From Duganella radicis (GTDB lineage Bacteria; Pseudomonadota; Gammaproteobacteria; Burkholderiales; Burkholderiaceae_D): 41,848 bases of DNA. Made by a program: the position numbers and the translations under genes. Numbering within the stretch: position 1 is the stretch's first letter; each line of letters opens with the position of its first letter. Shown in pieces: positions 8,681 to 16,181 of this stretch. Location: assembly GCF_009720825.1 (NCBI RefSeq), contig NZ_WNKY01000051.1, positions 1 through 41,848 on the forward strand, given 5' to 3'. Below the pieces are notes generated by a model. It worked only from the letters and a program-made list of their open reading frames with translations, made no database searches and was not told the DNA's origin.

Positions 8681-9318
8681 GCTCATACACCACCCACAAG
8701 GCGCAGGTGATCGACGCCTGCCTGACGCTGGCCAACGCAGGCTATCTGGCCGGCACCGGCGGCAATCTCGCCCTGCGCATCAACCATGAACTGTTCGCCG
8801 TGACGCCGTCCGGCGCCGACTACTACGCGCTGAAACCAGATGATATCTGCGTGCTGCGGCTGGATACGCTGGAACAGGTGGAAGGCTCGCTCAAGCCCTC
8901 GGTGGAAAGCGCCATGCACGCCTGCATGCTGCGCTTCAAACGCGACATGCAAGCCAGCGTCCACACCCACCAGCCGCTGGCCAGTGCGGTGGCGCTGCTG
9001 AATATCGACCTGCCAGTGCAGGACGAAGCGCAGCGGCGCGCGCTGGGCGAGCGCGTGGCCATCGTGCCGTATGCGCCGTCCGGCACCGGCCTGCTGGTGC
9101 GCGCCTTCCGCCGCAAGCTGCGCGCCAATCTGCATGGCTATCTGTTGAAGAATCATGGCGTGATCTGCGCCGCTCCCGATATGACGGAAGCGATCGCGCA
9201 TGTCGGACGCATCGAAGCGGCGGCTGCGGATTTCCTGCGCCGGCGTATCGCCGCCGCCAACACCGCGCCTGCTGCCGTGCGCCAGATGGCGCTGGCCGCA
9301 TTGAATACCCATCCCTGA
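8677..9318 (+). CDS. Class II aldolase/adducin family protein (fuculose-phosphate-aldolase-like)
   Basis: A 213-residue class II (metal-dependent) aldolase of the fuculose-1-phosphate aldolase/ribulose-5-phosphate epimerase family. Predicted metal ligands are His96 and His98 (VHTHQP) and His160 (KNHGV), with the catalytic Glu77 (KPSVESAMH). GGNLALR and TPSGADY form the usual phosphate-binding loops. The start is fixed by the ATGA overlap with the kinase gene. It would cleave or epimerise the phosphorylated product of the upstream kinase. All catalytic residues are kept, unlike the second aldolase-like gene of this operon. Confidence 0.9.
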   Translation: MSSYTTHKAQVIDACLTLANAGYLAGTGGNLALRINHELFAVTPSGADYYALKPDDICVLRLDTLEQVEGSLKPSVESAMHACMLRFKRDMQASVHTHQPLASAVALLNIDLPVQDEAQRRALGERVAIVPYAPSGTGLLVRAFRRKLRANLHGYLLKNHGVICAAPDMTEAIAHVGRIEAAAADFLRRRIAAANTAPAAVRQMALAALNTHP

Positions 9319-9327
9319 GGAATGACC

Positions 9328-10797
9328 ATGACACTTGCCGCCACCGATCTCCAGCCCGTAGCCGATCAATACGCGATCAGCCAATGGCACGATACCGCCA
9401 CCGTGTACGCCCGCCTGCAAGCGCTGCTGCGCGAGCCGGTGCGCCCCATCAAGCGTGACAAGATGGACGCGGTGCTGAATTACTTCGAGCAGAAATGCCA
9501 GCGCTCCAAACAGCTGGCCGCGCGCACGGCGGAGGTGATACCGGGCGGCGTGCAGCACAACCTGGCCTTCAACTATCCCTTCCCCATCGCGGCCGACCGC
9601 TGCGATGGCGCCCACCTGTGGGACGTGGACGGCAACCAGTACATCGACTTCCTGCAAGCCGGCGGCCCCACCCTGCTCGGCTCCAACTACGCGCCGGTGC
9701 GCAAGAAGGTGCACGAACTGTTGGATCACTGCGGCCCGGTGACCGGTCTGTTTCATGAATACGAGGTGAAGCTGGCCGAGTTGATCCGCCAGTACATGCC
9801 GAATATCGAGATGTTCCGCATGCTGGGCTCCGGCACCGAAGGCGTGATGGGCGCGATCCGTCTGGCGCGGGCCTACACCAACAAGAAATGGATCATCAAG
9901 ATCGGCGGCGCCTATCACGGCTGGAGCGACCAGATGGTGTACGGCATGCGCCTGCCAGGCACCGGCCGGCGCGAGGCGATCGGCATTCCTTCCGGCTCCA
10001 CCGCGTACACGCAGGAGTGCTTCCCCAACGATCTGGATGCGCTGCGGCGCAAGCTTTGGCTGAACAAGCTGCGTGGCGGGACGGCGGCGGTCATCGTCGA
10101 GCCGTTGGGACCTGAGAGCGGCACGCGCCCCATCTACGAAGACTACAACCGTCAGGTGCGGGCGCTGTGCGATGAATTCGGCGCGCTGCTGATCTTTGAC
10201 GAGGTGGTGACCGGCTTCCGCATCGGCATGGGTGGCGCGCAGGGCTACTTCAACGTGCGCCCGGATCTGACGGTGTTCGGTAAATGCCTGACCGGCGGCT
10301 ACCTGATGGCCGGCGGCATCGGTGGGCGCAAGGACGTGATGATGCTGCTGGCCGGCGGCATCGGCTCGACCAGCAAGCGCGCGTTTGTGGGCGGCACGCT
10401 GTCGGCCAACCCGCTGTCCTGCGTGGCCGGCTACCACGCTATCGCCGAAATGGCGCGCACCAATGCGGCGGTGGTGGCCGGACGCGCGGGCGACCGCCTG
10501 TGCAAGGGGCTGAGCGAAATTGTCGATCGCCTGGGCCTGCCGTATGTGGTCTACAACCAAGGCTCCATCGTGCATCTGCAAACCTCGGCCGTGCTGCTCA
10601 TGAGCATGCGCAATCCGATCAAGCTGATGAAGGAGGTCAACGCGCGCAAGCACATGATGGAAGAGATGGGCGCGGCCTACATGGCGCATGGCCTGGTGAC
10701 GCTGGCCGGTAGCCGCATCTACACCAGCATGGCCGACACCGACGCCATCATCGACGAGGCGCTGAACCGCTTCGAAACCGTGCTGCGGCTGGTCTGA
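9328..10797 (+). CDS. Class III aminotransferase / glutamate-1-semialdehyde aminomutase-like
   Basis: A 489-residue PLP-dependent class III (fold type I) enzyme. Visible features are EVIPGGVQHN and YIDFLQAGGPTLLG near the N-terminus, GSGTEGVMGAIRLAR for phosphate binding, AYHGWSDQMVYG, FDEVVTGFR with the PLP-pyridine Asp, and the Schiff-base lysine in FGKCLTGGYLMAGG (Lys319). These are closest to glutamate-1-semialdehyde 2,1-aminomutases and related sugar or polyketide-associated aminotransferases. Haem synthesis (HemL) is unlikely, because the protein is longer, has an extra N-terminal helix of about 50 residues and sits beside sugar-type genes. I prefer ATG 9328 to 9322 because the GAGG at 9317-9320 is well spaced only for the former. 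Likely role: transamination of an aldehyde or ketone made by the kinase/aldolase pair. Confidence 0.85.
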   Translation: MTLAATDLQPVADQYAISQWHDTATVYARLQALLREPVRPIKRDKMDAVLNYFEQKCQRSKQLAARTAEVIPGGVQHNLAFNYPFPIAADRCDGAHLWDVDGNQYIDFLQAGGPTLLGSNYAPVRKKVHELLDHCGPVTGLFHEYEVKLAELIRQYMPNIEMFRMLGSGTEGVMGAIRLARAYTNKKWIIKIGGAYHGWSDQMVYGMRLPGTGRREAIGIPSGSTAYTQECFPNDLDALRRKLWLNKLRGGTAAVIVEPLGPESGTRPIYEDYNRQVRALCDEFGALLIFDEVVTGFRIGMGGAQGYFNVRPDLTVFGKCLTGGYLMAGGIGGRKDVMMLLAGGIGSTSKRAFVGGTLSANPLSCVAGYHAIAEMARTNAAVVAGRAGDRLCKGLSEIVDRLGLPYVVYNQGSIVHLQTSAVLLMSMRNPIKLMKEVNARKHMMEEMGAAYMAHGLVTLAGSRIYTSMADTDAIIDEALNRFETVLRLV

Positions 10798-10806
10798 GCG
10801 GGAGCG

Positions 10807-11463
10807 ATGTCAATGAACTACGACAGCGCCATCGCGCGCCTGAACGAAGCCGCCTCGCGCCTGCGCGCCAAAGGCTTGCTGGAGCCGGACGACACGCTCT
10901 CCATGCGGTTGGCCGGCTGCGGCAACATCCTGCTGCAAACCGGCTCCGGCCCGGCGCAACAGGTCGACATCGTTCCGCTGGCGGAAGGCGGAACACGGGG
11001 CTCGCTGACGGCACAACATCTGGCGGTCTATCGCGCCCGCGCCGATGTCGGTTGCGTGCTGCTGAACCGGCAGCCCTGGGCTTCCGCCTTGCACACGCTG
11101 GCGGGCGACATGCCCGGCGTATTCGACGAACAAATCCGCCACCTCGGGCGTTCGGTCGCCTTGCTGGAAGGCCCGGTGGAACTGCCCGCCATCCAGGTGC
11201 GCCTGCGCAGCGGCGCCAATGCGTGGGTCGCACCCGGCCACGTGCTCTGTTTCGGTACCCTGCCGGAGCGCACCGTCTTCAATGCCGAACTGCTGGAAAA
11301 ATGCGCCAAAGCCTACGTGCTGGCGACCAGTGCGGGCCTGCCGATCGGCCGCATCCCGTGGCTGGTGCGTTGGATCGCCAACGGCCGCCTGCTCAAGGAC
11401 GAACGCAGCGCCGCCGAACAATACGCCATGGGCCAGATGCCGGTGCTATCGACCGCCTACTGA
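10807..11463 (+). CDS. Degenerate class II aldolase/adducin-like protein
   Basis: A 218-residue protein with the outline of a class II aldolase/adducin head domain. LEPDDTLSMRLAG, HLAVYRARADVGCVLL and the GHVLCFGTLPE stretch align by eye with the corresponding parts of active members. The metal-binding H-x-H, however, is replaced by L-N-R (Leu86 to Arg88), leaving only His145 at the place of the third ligand. It is therefore probably not a metal-dependent aldolase; a binding, scaffolding or different catalytic role is possible. GGGAG precedes the ATG and the gene starts nine bases after the aminotransferase stop, within the same operon. Identity with the family is inferred from pattern alone. 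Confidence 0.65.
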   Translation: MSMNYDSAIARLNEAASRLRAKGLLEPDDTLSMRLAGCGNILLQTGSGPAQQVDIVPLAEGGTRGSLTAQHLAVYRARADVGCVLLNRQPWASALHTLAGDMPGVFDEQIRHLGRSVALLEGPVELPAIQVRLRSGANAWVAPGHVLCFGTLPERTVFNAELLEKCAKAYVLATSAGLPIGRIPWLVRWIANGRLLKDERSAAEQYAMGQMPVLSTAY

Positions 11464-11500
11464 CGCGGCGCCGCGCCGCCGGCTGTGCGACAATGTCGGC

Positions 11501-12565
11501 ATGAATCCGCCAGCCACGTCCCCGCTCTCGCCCGTTGATGCACACCGTATTGAACGCCACGCCGCAGCGGCCGATGCCGCGGGCTTCCTGCACCCGGTCC
11601 ATCAGGCCTTGCTGCACCGGCGTGGCTGGCTGAAGATGCTGGCGCCACGCGCGGCCGGCGGCGCCGAACTGCCATTGCCGGAGGTCGTGCGGCTGGAAGA
11701 AGCCGTCGCCGCAATTGATGGCAGCATGGGCTGGGTATTGACACTGTGCGCGGGCGCGGGCTGGTTCGCCGGATTTCTGGCGCCGGAACTGGCGCGCCAG
11801 ATCATCGGCACGCCGCGCGTCTGCCTGGGCGGCAGCGGCGCATCGACCGGTTACGCCGATGAAGACGACGACGGTTACCGCATCAGCGGCCGCTGGGACT
11901 ACGCCAGCGGCGCGCCAATGGCGACCCACTTCACCCTCAACGCCATTCTGCGCGCCAACGGCCAGCCGCTGCTGGACGAACAGGGCGCACCGCGGAGCCG
12001 CGCCTTCCTGGTGCCGGCGGCGCTGGTGCGGGTCGAGGACAACTGGCGCAGCATCGGCATGCGCGCCAGCGCCTCCCACAGCTATCGCATCGAAGACGCG
12101 TGGGTGAGCAAAGAACACGGCTTCACCATCCGCCCCGATGCCGCAACGGCAAATGGCCCGCTCTACCGCTTCCCGTTTTACTCGCTGGCCTACGTCACGC
12201 TGGCGGCCAACGTGGCGGGCATGGCCAGCCACTTCGTGCGGTTGGCGCGCGAATGCATCGGCCGCCGTCAGAAAGGCATGCCGCTACTGGAAGAAAAGGA
12301 ACAAAGCCTGCACGCCGCCCGCACGCACTTCTACCAAACGCTGGACCGCAGCTGGGCCCAGGTGGCTGGCGGCATCACACTAAGCGATGACGACATGCTG
12401 TCCATCCAGACCAGCTCACTGAAGCTAGTCGCCACCGCGCGCGCCGCCGTCGACGAGTTGTATCCCTACTGCGGCCTGCACGCCGCCCACGCGGAAAGCA
12501 CCATCAACCGCGTCTGGCGCGACTTCCACACCGCCAGCCAGCATTCACTATTACTGCCTGCGTAA
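11501..12565 (+). CDS. Acyl-CoA dehydrogenase-fold flavoprotein (dehydrogenase or monooxygenase-like)
   Basis: A 354-residue protein with acyl-CoA-dehydrogenase architecture: a helical N-domain (about 15-95), a beta domain (YRISGRWDYASGAPMATHFTLNAI, WRSIGMRASASHSY) and a C-terminal helical domain. It lacks an obvious acyl-CoA catalytic Glu and resembles the group-D flavin monooxygenase-like members (HsaA/DszC type) more than true fatty acid dehydrogenases. It begins 37 bases after the aldolase-like gene and probably closes the operon, though the longer gap leaves room for separate expression. It would oxidise or dehydrogenate an intermediate of the preceding genes. The length is slightly short for the family. 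Confidence 0.7.
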   Translation: MNPPATSPLSPVDAHRIERHAAAADAAGFLHPVHQALLHRRGWLKMLAPRAAGGAELPLPEVVRLEEAVAAIDGSMGWVLTLCAGAGWFAGFLAPELARQIIGTPRVCLGGSGASTGYADEDDDGYRISGRWDYASGAPMATHFTLNAILRANGQPLLDEQGAPRSRAFLVPAALVRVEDNWRSIGMRASASHSYRIEDAWVSKEHGFTIRPDAATANGPLYRFPFYSLAYVTLAANVAGMASHFVRLARECIGRRQKGMPLLEEKEQSLHAARTHFYQTLDRSWAQVAGGITLSDDDMLSIQTSSLKLVATARAAVDELYPYCGLHAAHAESTINRVWRDFHTASQHSLLLPA

Positions 12566-12571
12566 CTGAAC

Positions 12572-13041
12572 TCAAGCCCGGCCAATCGACAAGTACAACG
12601 TCAAGGCCGTGGTTTCCGTGCGCCGAAACCCAAAGCCCTCGTAGAAGGCAGCCACTTGCTCATCCTTGGCATCCACAATTAGCGCTCGCACACCCATCGT
12701 TTTCTCACTGCCCGCGCCAAATTGACGGCGTGACCAAGCAATAACTGCCCGTAACCTTTTCCTTGCTCAGATTGGGATATAGCCAAGCGCCCTATCCTCA
12801 TTGCGGGTACTGGATACTTGGGTAGCCGCTTACGGTCACCTACGTGTAGCTCATGCAAGTAAAGCTGAGTGGCTGACAAGGCGCAGTAACCCAGGATACG
12901 CGTTGGGTGTGCTTCATCGATCAGGATGCTGATGCTGTGCTCTCGCTGCCGCAAGTAGCAGTCCAGCGCCACGACACCACAGGTGAACCCGTTTCGGTCA
13001 TGAAGAGCACCGTCAAAGACCGTGACGGCAAGCGCCATCAT
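12572..13041 (-). pseudogene. Broken GNAT toxin of a DUF1778-GNAT toxin-antitoxin pair
   Basis: The intact frame runs 13041 to 12679 and encodes GNAT-toxin sequence (NGFTCGVVALDCYLRQ, IGRLAISQSEQGKGYGQLLL). It then slips: the natural continuation (MGVRALIVDAKDEQVAAFYEGFGFR, written here in pieces because it lies in another frame) is found downstream to a TGA at 12572. The slip occurs near 12690-12700, around GTGAGAAAACGATGG, and fits loss of one base. A second oddity is a short stretch after LRQ, before ILIDEAHPTRILGY, where family members usually have about eight to ten more residues. Such toxins acetylate aminoacyl-tRNA. As read, the product lacks the end of the acetyl-CoA site and should be inactive unless frameshifting restores it. 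The ATG overlaps the antitoxin stop (TAATG). Confidence 0.75.
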
Positions 13042-13316
13042 TAACGCCGGGTGAGACGAACAGCAGCTTTCATCGCCTTCTTCAGGCGATCATTAGGGCG
13101 GAATGGTTCATCCAGCGCAGCAAGGAAGCGGCGAGACTCTTGTTCGGACAGCGTAGCTACGCCTTCGGCAGCTATCGTGGTATCAGCTTCACGCAGCACG
13201 GCATCACGCACAAAAGCCGACACTGCCATCCCACGCAACGCAGCAGCTTTCGTGATGCGGTCCTTTTCTCGCGTTTCAAGACGAAGATCAAGGCGGGCTG
13301 TGGAGGTGGTGGCCAT
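13041..13316 (-). CDS. DUF1778 ribbon-helix-helix antitoxin
   Basis: A 91-residue DUF1778-family antitoxin (TacA/AtaR type). The N-terminal RHH DNA-binding part reads ARLDLRLETREKDRITKAAALRGMAVSAFVRDAVL, quoted here as family-style text across residues 7-41; the C-terminal toxin-neutralising tail includes FLAALDEPFRPNDRLKKAM. AGGAG sits six bases before the ATG. It is immediately upstream of, and overlaps, the GNAT toxin gene, the standard order for the family. The antitoxin looks intact although the toxin is broken, so it may survive as an orphan repressor or anti-addiction factor. Confidence 0.88.
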   Translation of the reverse strand: MATTSTARLDLRLETREKDRITKAAALRGMAVSAFVRDAVLREADTTIAAEGVATLSEQESRRFLAALDEPFRPNDRLKKAMKAAVRLTRR

Positions 13317-13331
13317 GACATACTCCTTTTT

Positions 13332-13352
13332 TGTACGAGAATTTACCGTACA
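13332..13352. promoter_or_regulatory. Inverted repeat, probable antitoxin operator
   Basis: TGTACG and CGTACA flank nine bases, forming a perfect 6+6 inverted repeat 15 bases upstream of the DUF1778 antitoxin start. On the minus strand it follows an AT-rich TATATAT stretch that could be the -10 box. RHH antitoxins autorepress by binding such palindromes, so this is the likely operator of the TA operon. The palindrome is seen directly; the function is inferred. Confidence 0.55.
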
Positions 13353-13408
13353 TATATATCAGACGCTATTGTAAGCTGAATTGATGGACCTCAATGAGCT
13401 ATCAGCAA

Positions 13409-13810
13409 TCAGGTGCCACAATTAAGCTTCCAAGGAACGCCGAAACGGTCGGTCACGATGGCGTAGCAAGGCGACCAGAAGGTTTTCTGCGGGGCCAGCA
13501 CCACCTGCCCGCCGGTTTGCAGCGCGTTGAAGAAAGCCCTCACCTTCGCCTCGGAGTCCACGCCAAGCAGCACATAAAAGCCCTTGGGCTGTTGATAGCG
13601 GGCCGGCTCCACATCGGCGCCCGCGATCTCGACGCCATCGATGTTGATGTTCGCATGAACGATCATCTGCGCATGCGCCTCCGAGACCGCCGGCACCGGC
13701 GAATCCTTCACCCGCAACAGCGTTCCAATCCGGCCGCCCAGATGCTCGGCATAAAACCGAAAGGCCTCCTCACACTGCCCGTTGAAATCGATATGGAATG
13801 ACAAGCTCAT
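13409..13810 (-). CDS. VOC/PhnB-like glyoxalase superfamily protein
   Basis: A 133-residue protein of the VOC (glyoxalase/bleomycin-resistance) superfamily, in the PhnB/3-demethylubiquinone-methyltransferase-like branch. It opens with SFHIDFNGQCEEAFRFYAEHLGG, typical of that branch, and closes with DRFGVPWKLN. These small dimeric proteins are widespread and mostly uncharacterised, so no substrate is proposed. It lies just downstream of the small membrane protein gene with a three-base gap, suggesting co-transcription. Confidence 0.85.
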   Translation of the reverse strand: MSLSFHIDFNGQCEEAFRFYAEHLGGRIGTLLRVKDSPVPAVSEAHAQMIVHANINIDGVEIAGADVEPARYQQPKGFYVLLGVDSEAKVRAFFNALQTGGQVVLAPQKTFWSPCYAIVTDRFGVPWKLNCGT

Positions 13811-13813
13811 GGT

Positions 13814-14275
13814 CTATGTACGTATCAGGGCTTTGCGGACGCCCAAGGCGATTGGGACGCCGAACAGAAACATATGGGATAGCAGATCAAGAGCGCTTGC
13901 CAGCGGCTTGAAATGTACCGGGAACGGAAATGCGGAAGCCGGCAACACGACCAACCGCATGGCCAGGAACACCAGCACGCCAAAAACGGCGCCACATACC
14001 AGCGCATGCCGCACCAGGGACGGTTTCAACCGCGCCAGCATCAGATACACGCCCGTCCAGGCCAACGACAATCCGAAATGCGCGGCCAGCCCAAACGCAG
14101 CCATCGGTATGCCACCGCTCAGTGCATCCTTGCCAAACGCACCGCTGGCAACGATCCGCAACAATTGCAGCGGCGGCGTGCCGTTGTAAGCGTTAAAGCA
14201 GATGGCAAAAGTAATGTCCAATGCGCCCGCGATCAGCCCACCGAGCAGGATGTAGCGAGTTTTTTCTATTCTCAC
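13814..14275 (-). CDS. Small multi-spanning membrane protein of unknown function
   Basis: A 153-residue protein with about four predicted membrane helices (residues 7-28, 58-80, 92-112 and 127-147) joined by short basic loops. It resembles in outline the YagU/DUF1440-like hypothetical membrane proteins of proteobacteria, but I cannot assign it firmly. It stands directly before the VOC gene and after the HigBA pair on the same strand. Confidence 0.7.
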   Translation of the reverse strand: MRIEKTRYILLGGLIAGALDITFAICFNAYNGTPPLQLLRIVASGAFGKDALSGGIPMAAFGLAAHFGLSLAWTGVYLMLARLKPSLVRHALVCGAVFGVLVFLAMRLVVLPASAFPFPVHFKPLASALDLLSHMFLFGVPIALGVRKALIRT

Positions 14276-14296
14276 GCCTGCTGTCTCCTATATGTT

Positions 14297-14602
14297 TCAG
14301 GCCAAGACATCGCCGCTGGCCCAAGGACGAATTTTAGCCAAGGTGTCCGACATGCGGTCCTTTGCCTCTGCTGCATCATAGTCTAGTTGCAGTCCAGTCC
14401 AGAATCCATCAGACATGCCGAAGAAGCGAGACAGACGCAAGCCAGTATCAGTAGTTACGCCACGGGTACCGGCTACGATTTCACCAATACGGCGTTGCGG
14501 CACGGCGATCTCCTTCGCCAAACGATACTGCGTGATTCCCATGGGTTTCAGGAACTCTTCAAGAAGAATCTCGCCCGGATGAGGGTAAGGTACCTTGCGC
14601 AT
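14297..14602 (-). CDS. higA: HigA-family XRE antitoxin
   Basis: A 101-residue helix-turn-helix antitoxin of the HigA/VapI family. The characteristic opening PHPGEILLEEFLKPMGIT is followed by the HTH (YRLAKEIAVPQRRIGEIVAG) and the FFGMSDGFWTGLQLDYD segment. It neutralises the upstream-encoded HigB and represses the pair's promoter. The toxin-first order and the 12-base gap are normal for higBA loci. Confidence 0.93.
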   Translation of the reverse strand: MRKVPYPHPGEILLEEFLKPMGITQYRLAKEIAVPQRRIGEIVAGTRGVTTDTGLRLSRFFGMSDGFWTGLQLDYDAAEAKDRMSDTLAKIRPWASGDVLA

Positions 14603-14614
14603 AATCTGCTCTCT

Positions 14615-14896
14615 TCAGTGATAATCAACGATCTCAACATCCATTGGGCCGGCTGGGCTCCAATGAAAGCAAATTCGAAACTGATCGTTTATACGAATGC
14701 TGTGCTGCCCGGCACGTTTGCCCTTGAGCGCTTCCAGTCGATTGCCTGGTGGCACACGAAGATCATCCAGCGCAGCCACACGGTTCAGCATCGCCAATTT
14801 TCGCATCGCCGCGGTTTCGATCCTGACGAAACGTTTTACGCGCCGTCCCAAAAACAGGCTCTCGGTTTCAGTACAGGCAAATGAAATAATCGGCAT
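14615..14896 (-). CDS. higB: HigB/RelE-like mRNA interferase toxin
   Basis: A 93-residue RelE/ParE-superfamily toxin of the HigB type, which cleaves mRNA on the ribosome. Family text includes RLEALKGKRAGQHSIRIND and FRICFHW, with the basic residues expected of the RNase site, and the ending VEIVDYH. An AGAGGT lies about ten bases upstream of the ATG. The pair appears intact, unlike the neighbouring DUF1778-GNAT locus. Confidence 0.92.
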   Translation of the reverse strand: MPIISFACTETESLFLGRRVKRFVRIETAAMRKLAMLNRVAALDDLRVPPGNRLEALKGKRAGQHSIRINDQFRICFHWSPAGPMDVEIVDYH

Positions 14897-14910
14897 GACT
14901 GATCATACCT

Positions 14911-14940
14911 CTAATAGATACTGACGACAAACGTTATCAA
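14911..14940 (-). promoter_or_regulatory. Possible higBA promoter
   Basis: On the minus strand TTGATA (14940-14935) and TATTAG (14916-14911) are spaced by 18 bases and lie just upstream of the toxin ribosome-binding site. This is a moderate match to a sigma-70 promoter in a locally AT-rich stretch. It was chosen by eye and no operator palindrome was confirmed. Confidence 0.35.
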
Positions 14941-15097
14941 TGTGGATTCGACGTTGTCACATTCGCGACCGGGTCGGCATTGCAACAGCTCACTTCACTC
15001 CGCAGGCTGATTTACTTCAGTGCGGCGACACAACACGGCACATACCCGGCAAGGAAGGCATGATGGCGACTCCAACCACTTCCTTCATTGAGGGCAC

Positions 15098-15190
15098 ATG
15101 AAACGAATTCTTCCTTTAGCATTCGGGCTGATCCTGGGCACCCCCATCCTCGCCGCCCAGGCGGGCGATCCCGTAACTGGAAAATGCGAA
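15098..15190 (+). pseudogene. Orphan signal-peptide start of a lost gene
   Basis: From ATG 15098 the frame encodes a good signal peptide (MKRILPLAFGLILG then TPILAAQA) followed by GDPVTGKCE. It then runs into sequence that makes better sense on the opposite strand as an AraC-type regulator. The frame stays open to 15334, but that part is low-complexity Ser/Arg-rich and looks like antisense of the regulator. The simplest reading is the 5' end of a secreted-protein gene cut by a rearrangement at about 15190. A real small secreted protein cannot be excluded. Upstream, 14941-15097 holds no recognisable gene. Confidence 0.5.
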
Positions 15191-15194
15191 GCCA

Positions 15195-15669
15195 TCGGTT
15201 CCGACAGATCGAGCGTGCCCCGGCTCAGCACATCGGCCAGCCAGGCGCTGACCAGGTCAGCCAGATTTCCGGCAACCCGGCCAGCCGTACTATCATCAAG
15301 GTCGGGGACGGACAAGAGCAGCCCCGCCGCATAGTCGCGCACCAGCGGCATCAAGCCGCTGGCCTTGCCAAATGCACCGCCAGTCAGCCGGTCGATCCCG
15401 CTGACGCTGCCGGCCAGCATGTCGCGCGGCACGCCCATGCAGACGATTTGCGTGAGATTGGAACTCCAGTCGACCTGGCACGGGCTGGAGACATGGCTGG
15501 CAAGGTGGATGCCGGCCACGTCGCGCCGACTCCGCTCAGCCCGGAAAGGCGCCCCCTCCAGCAGCTTGCGCTGGAAAGGAAAACCCCGCTCGCAAGCATG
15601 AAAATACCACTAATCGAACTCCTCCCTTGGCGGTGCGGCGTTGGTCGAGAGCCTCTGGATCTGCGGCAT
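15195..15669 (-). pseudogene. Truncated AraC-family regulator with an internal stop
   Basis: Reading leftward from ATG 15669 (GAGG upstream) gives MPQIQRLSTNAAPPREEFD, typical of the start of an AraC_binding_2-type regulator. A TAG at 15612-15610 follows, where a Tyr or Trp codon is expected, and then continuing family-like sequence in the same frame: WYFHACERGFPF, then VDWSSNLTQIVCMGVPRDML, SGIDRLTGGAFGKASGL and LVRDYAAGLLLSVPDLDD. The frame ends at about 15195, before any HTH, where it abuts the stray signal-peptide start. With a nonsense codon and no DNA-binding domain the gene is dead. It lies 11 bases after the GNAT gene stop on the same strand. Confidence 0.65.
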
Positions 15670-15680
15670 ACCCAACCACC

Positions 15681-16112
15681 TCAGGATTCGTCAATATAAC
15701 CATTTTCCCGCGCCGCCAGCGGATTCTCGAAAATCGCCATCGCCGTGCGCATGCGTTTGAAGCCGAACTTTTTGTAGAACGGCTCCTTGCCCGGCACCGC
15801 GTACAGGATGATTTTCTTATGCCCGGCCGACTGGCTCACCAGATTGGCCACGATCTCCTTGCCCAGGCCGGTTCCCTGATGGCTGGGCAATACGGCCACA
15901 TCGCAGATGTAGGAGCAGTCGATGCCATCCGCCAGCGCCCGCCCCACGCCCACCAGCCGTCCGTCCTCCCGCGCGAAGCAGATAAAGCGGCTGTTGCCGA
16001 AGGCGACTTTCAAGTCGGCCGGATTTTTATTGCCCAGCGGCGCAACGCGATACAGGGCGCTGAGTTCTTCCCAGTCCAGCGTTTCAATCGAATGGAACCA
16101 AGTAAGCGACAC
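15681..16112 (-). CDS. GNAT-family N-acetyltransferase
   Basis: A 143-residue GNAT acetyltransferase. Motif A is visible as VAVLPSHQGTGLGKEIVANL, the acetyl-CoA pyrophosphate loop being Q-G-T-G-L-G, and the C-terminal FYKKFGFKRM is the usual motif B. The acceptor is unknown; members of this size often modify small amines or protein N-termini. It is a single gene with a short 5' region (16113-16181) that it shares with the end of the sigma-54 regulator gene. Confidence 0.88.
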   Translation of the reverse strand: MSLTWFHSIETLDWEELSALYRVAPLGNKNPADLKVAFGNSRFICFAREDGRLVGVGRALADGIDCSYICDVAVLPSHQGTGLGKEIVANLVSQSAGHKKIILYAVPGKEPFYKKFGFKRMRTAMAIFENPLAARENGYIDES

Positions 16113-16181
16113 GCGTTATCTCCTAAAAAAAATCACCACAACTAACGTAGCACACACCAGCCGATCAAGGCAGCACCAAGC

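Noticed and set aside
8683..10689. A 668-codon minus-strand open frame opposite the aldolase and aminotransferase genes
   Set aside because: It spans two real genes with recognisable active sites and has a low-complexity His/Gln/Arg/Ala composition, so it is an antisense shadow.
9328..10797. HemL, the haem-pathway glutamate-1-semialdehyde aminomutase
   Set aside because: The protein is about 60 residues longer, has an additional N-terminal helix and sits in a sugar kinase/aldolase operon, so a different transamination is more likely.
15060..15101. A 13-residue frame with a stop overlapping ATG 15098, a possible leader peptide
   Set aside because: It has no clear ribosome-binding site or regulatory codon run and lies in front of a gene remnant; chance is the simpler explanation.
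12572..16112. A mobile element or prophage carrying the TA genes
   Set aside because: No transposase, integrase, terminal inverted repeats or tRNA attachment site could be found; only accessory genes and remnants are present.
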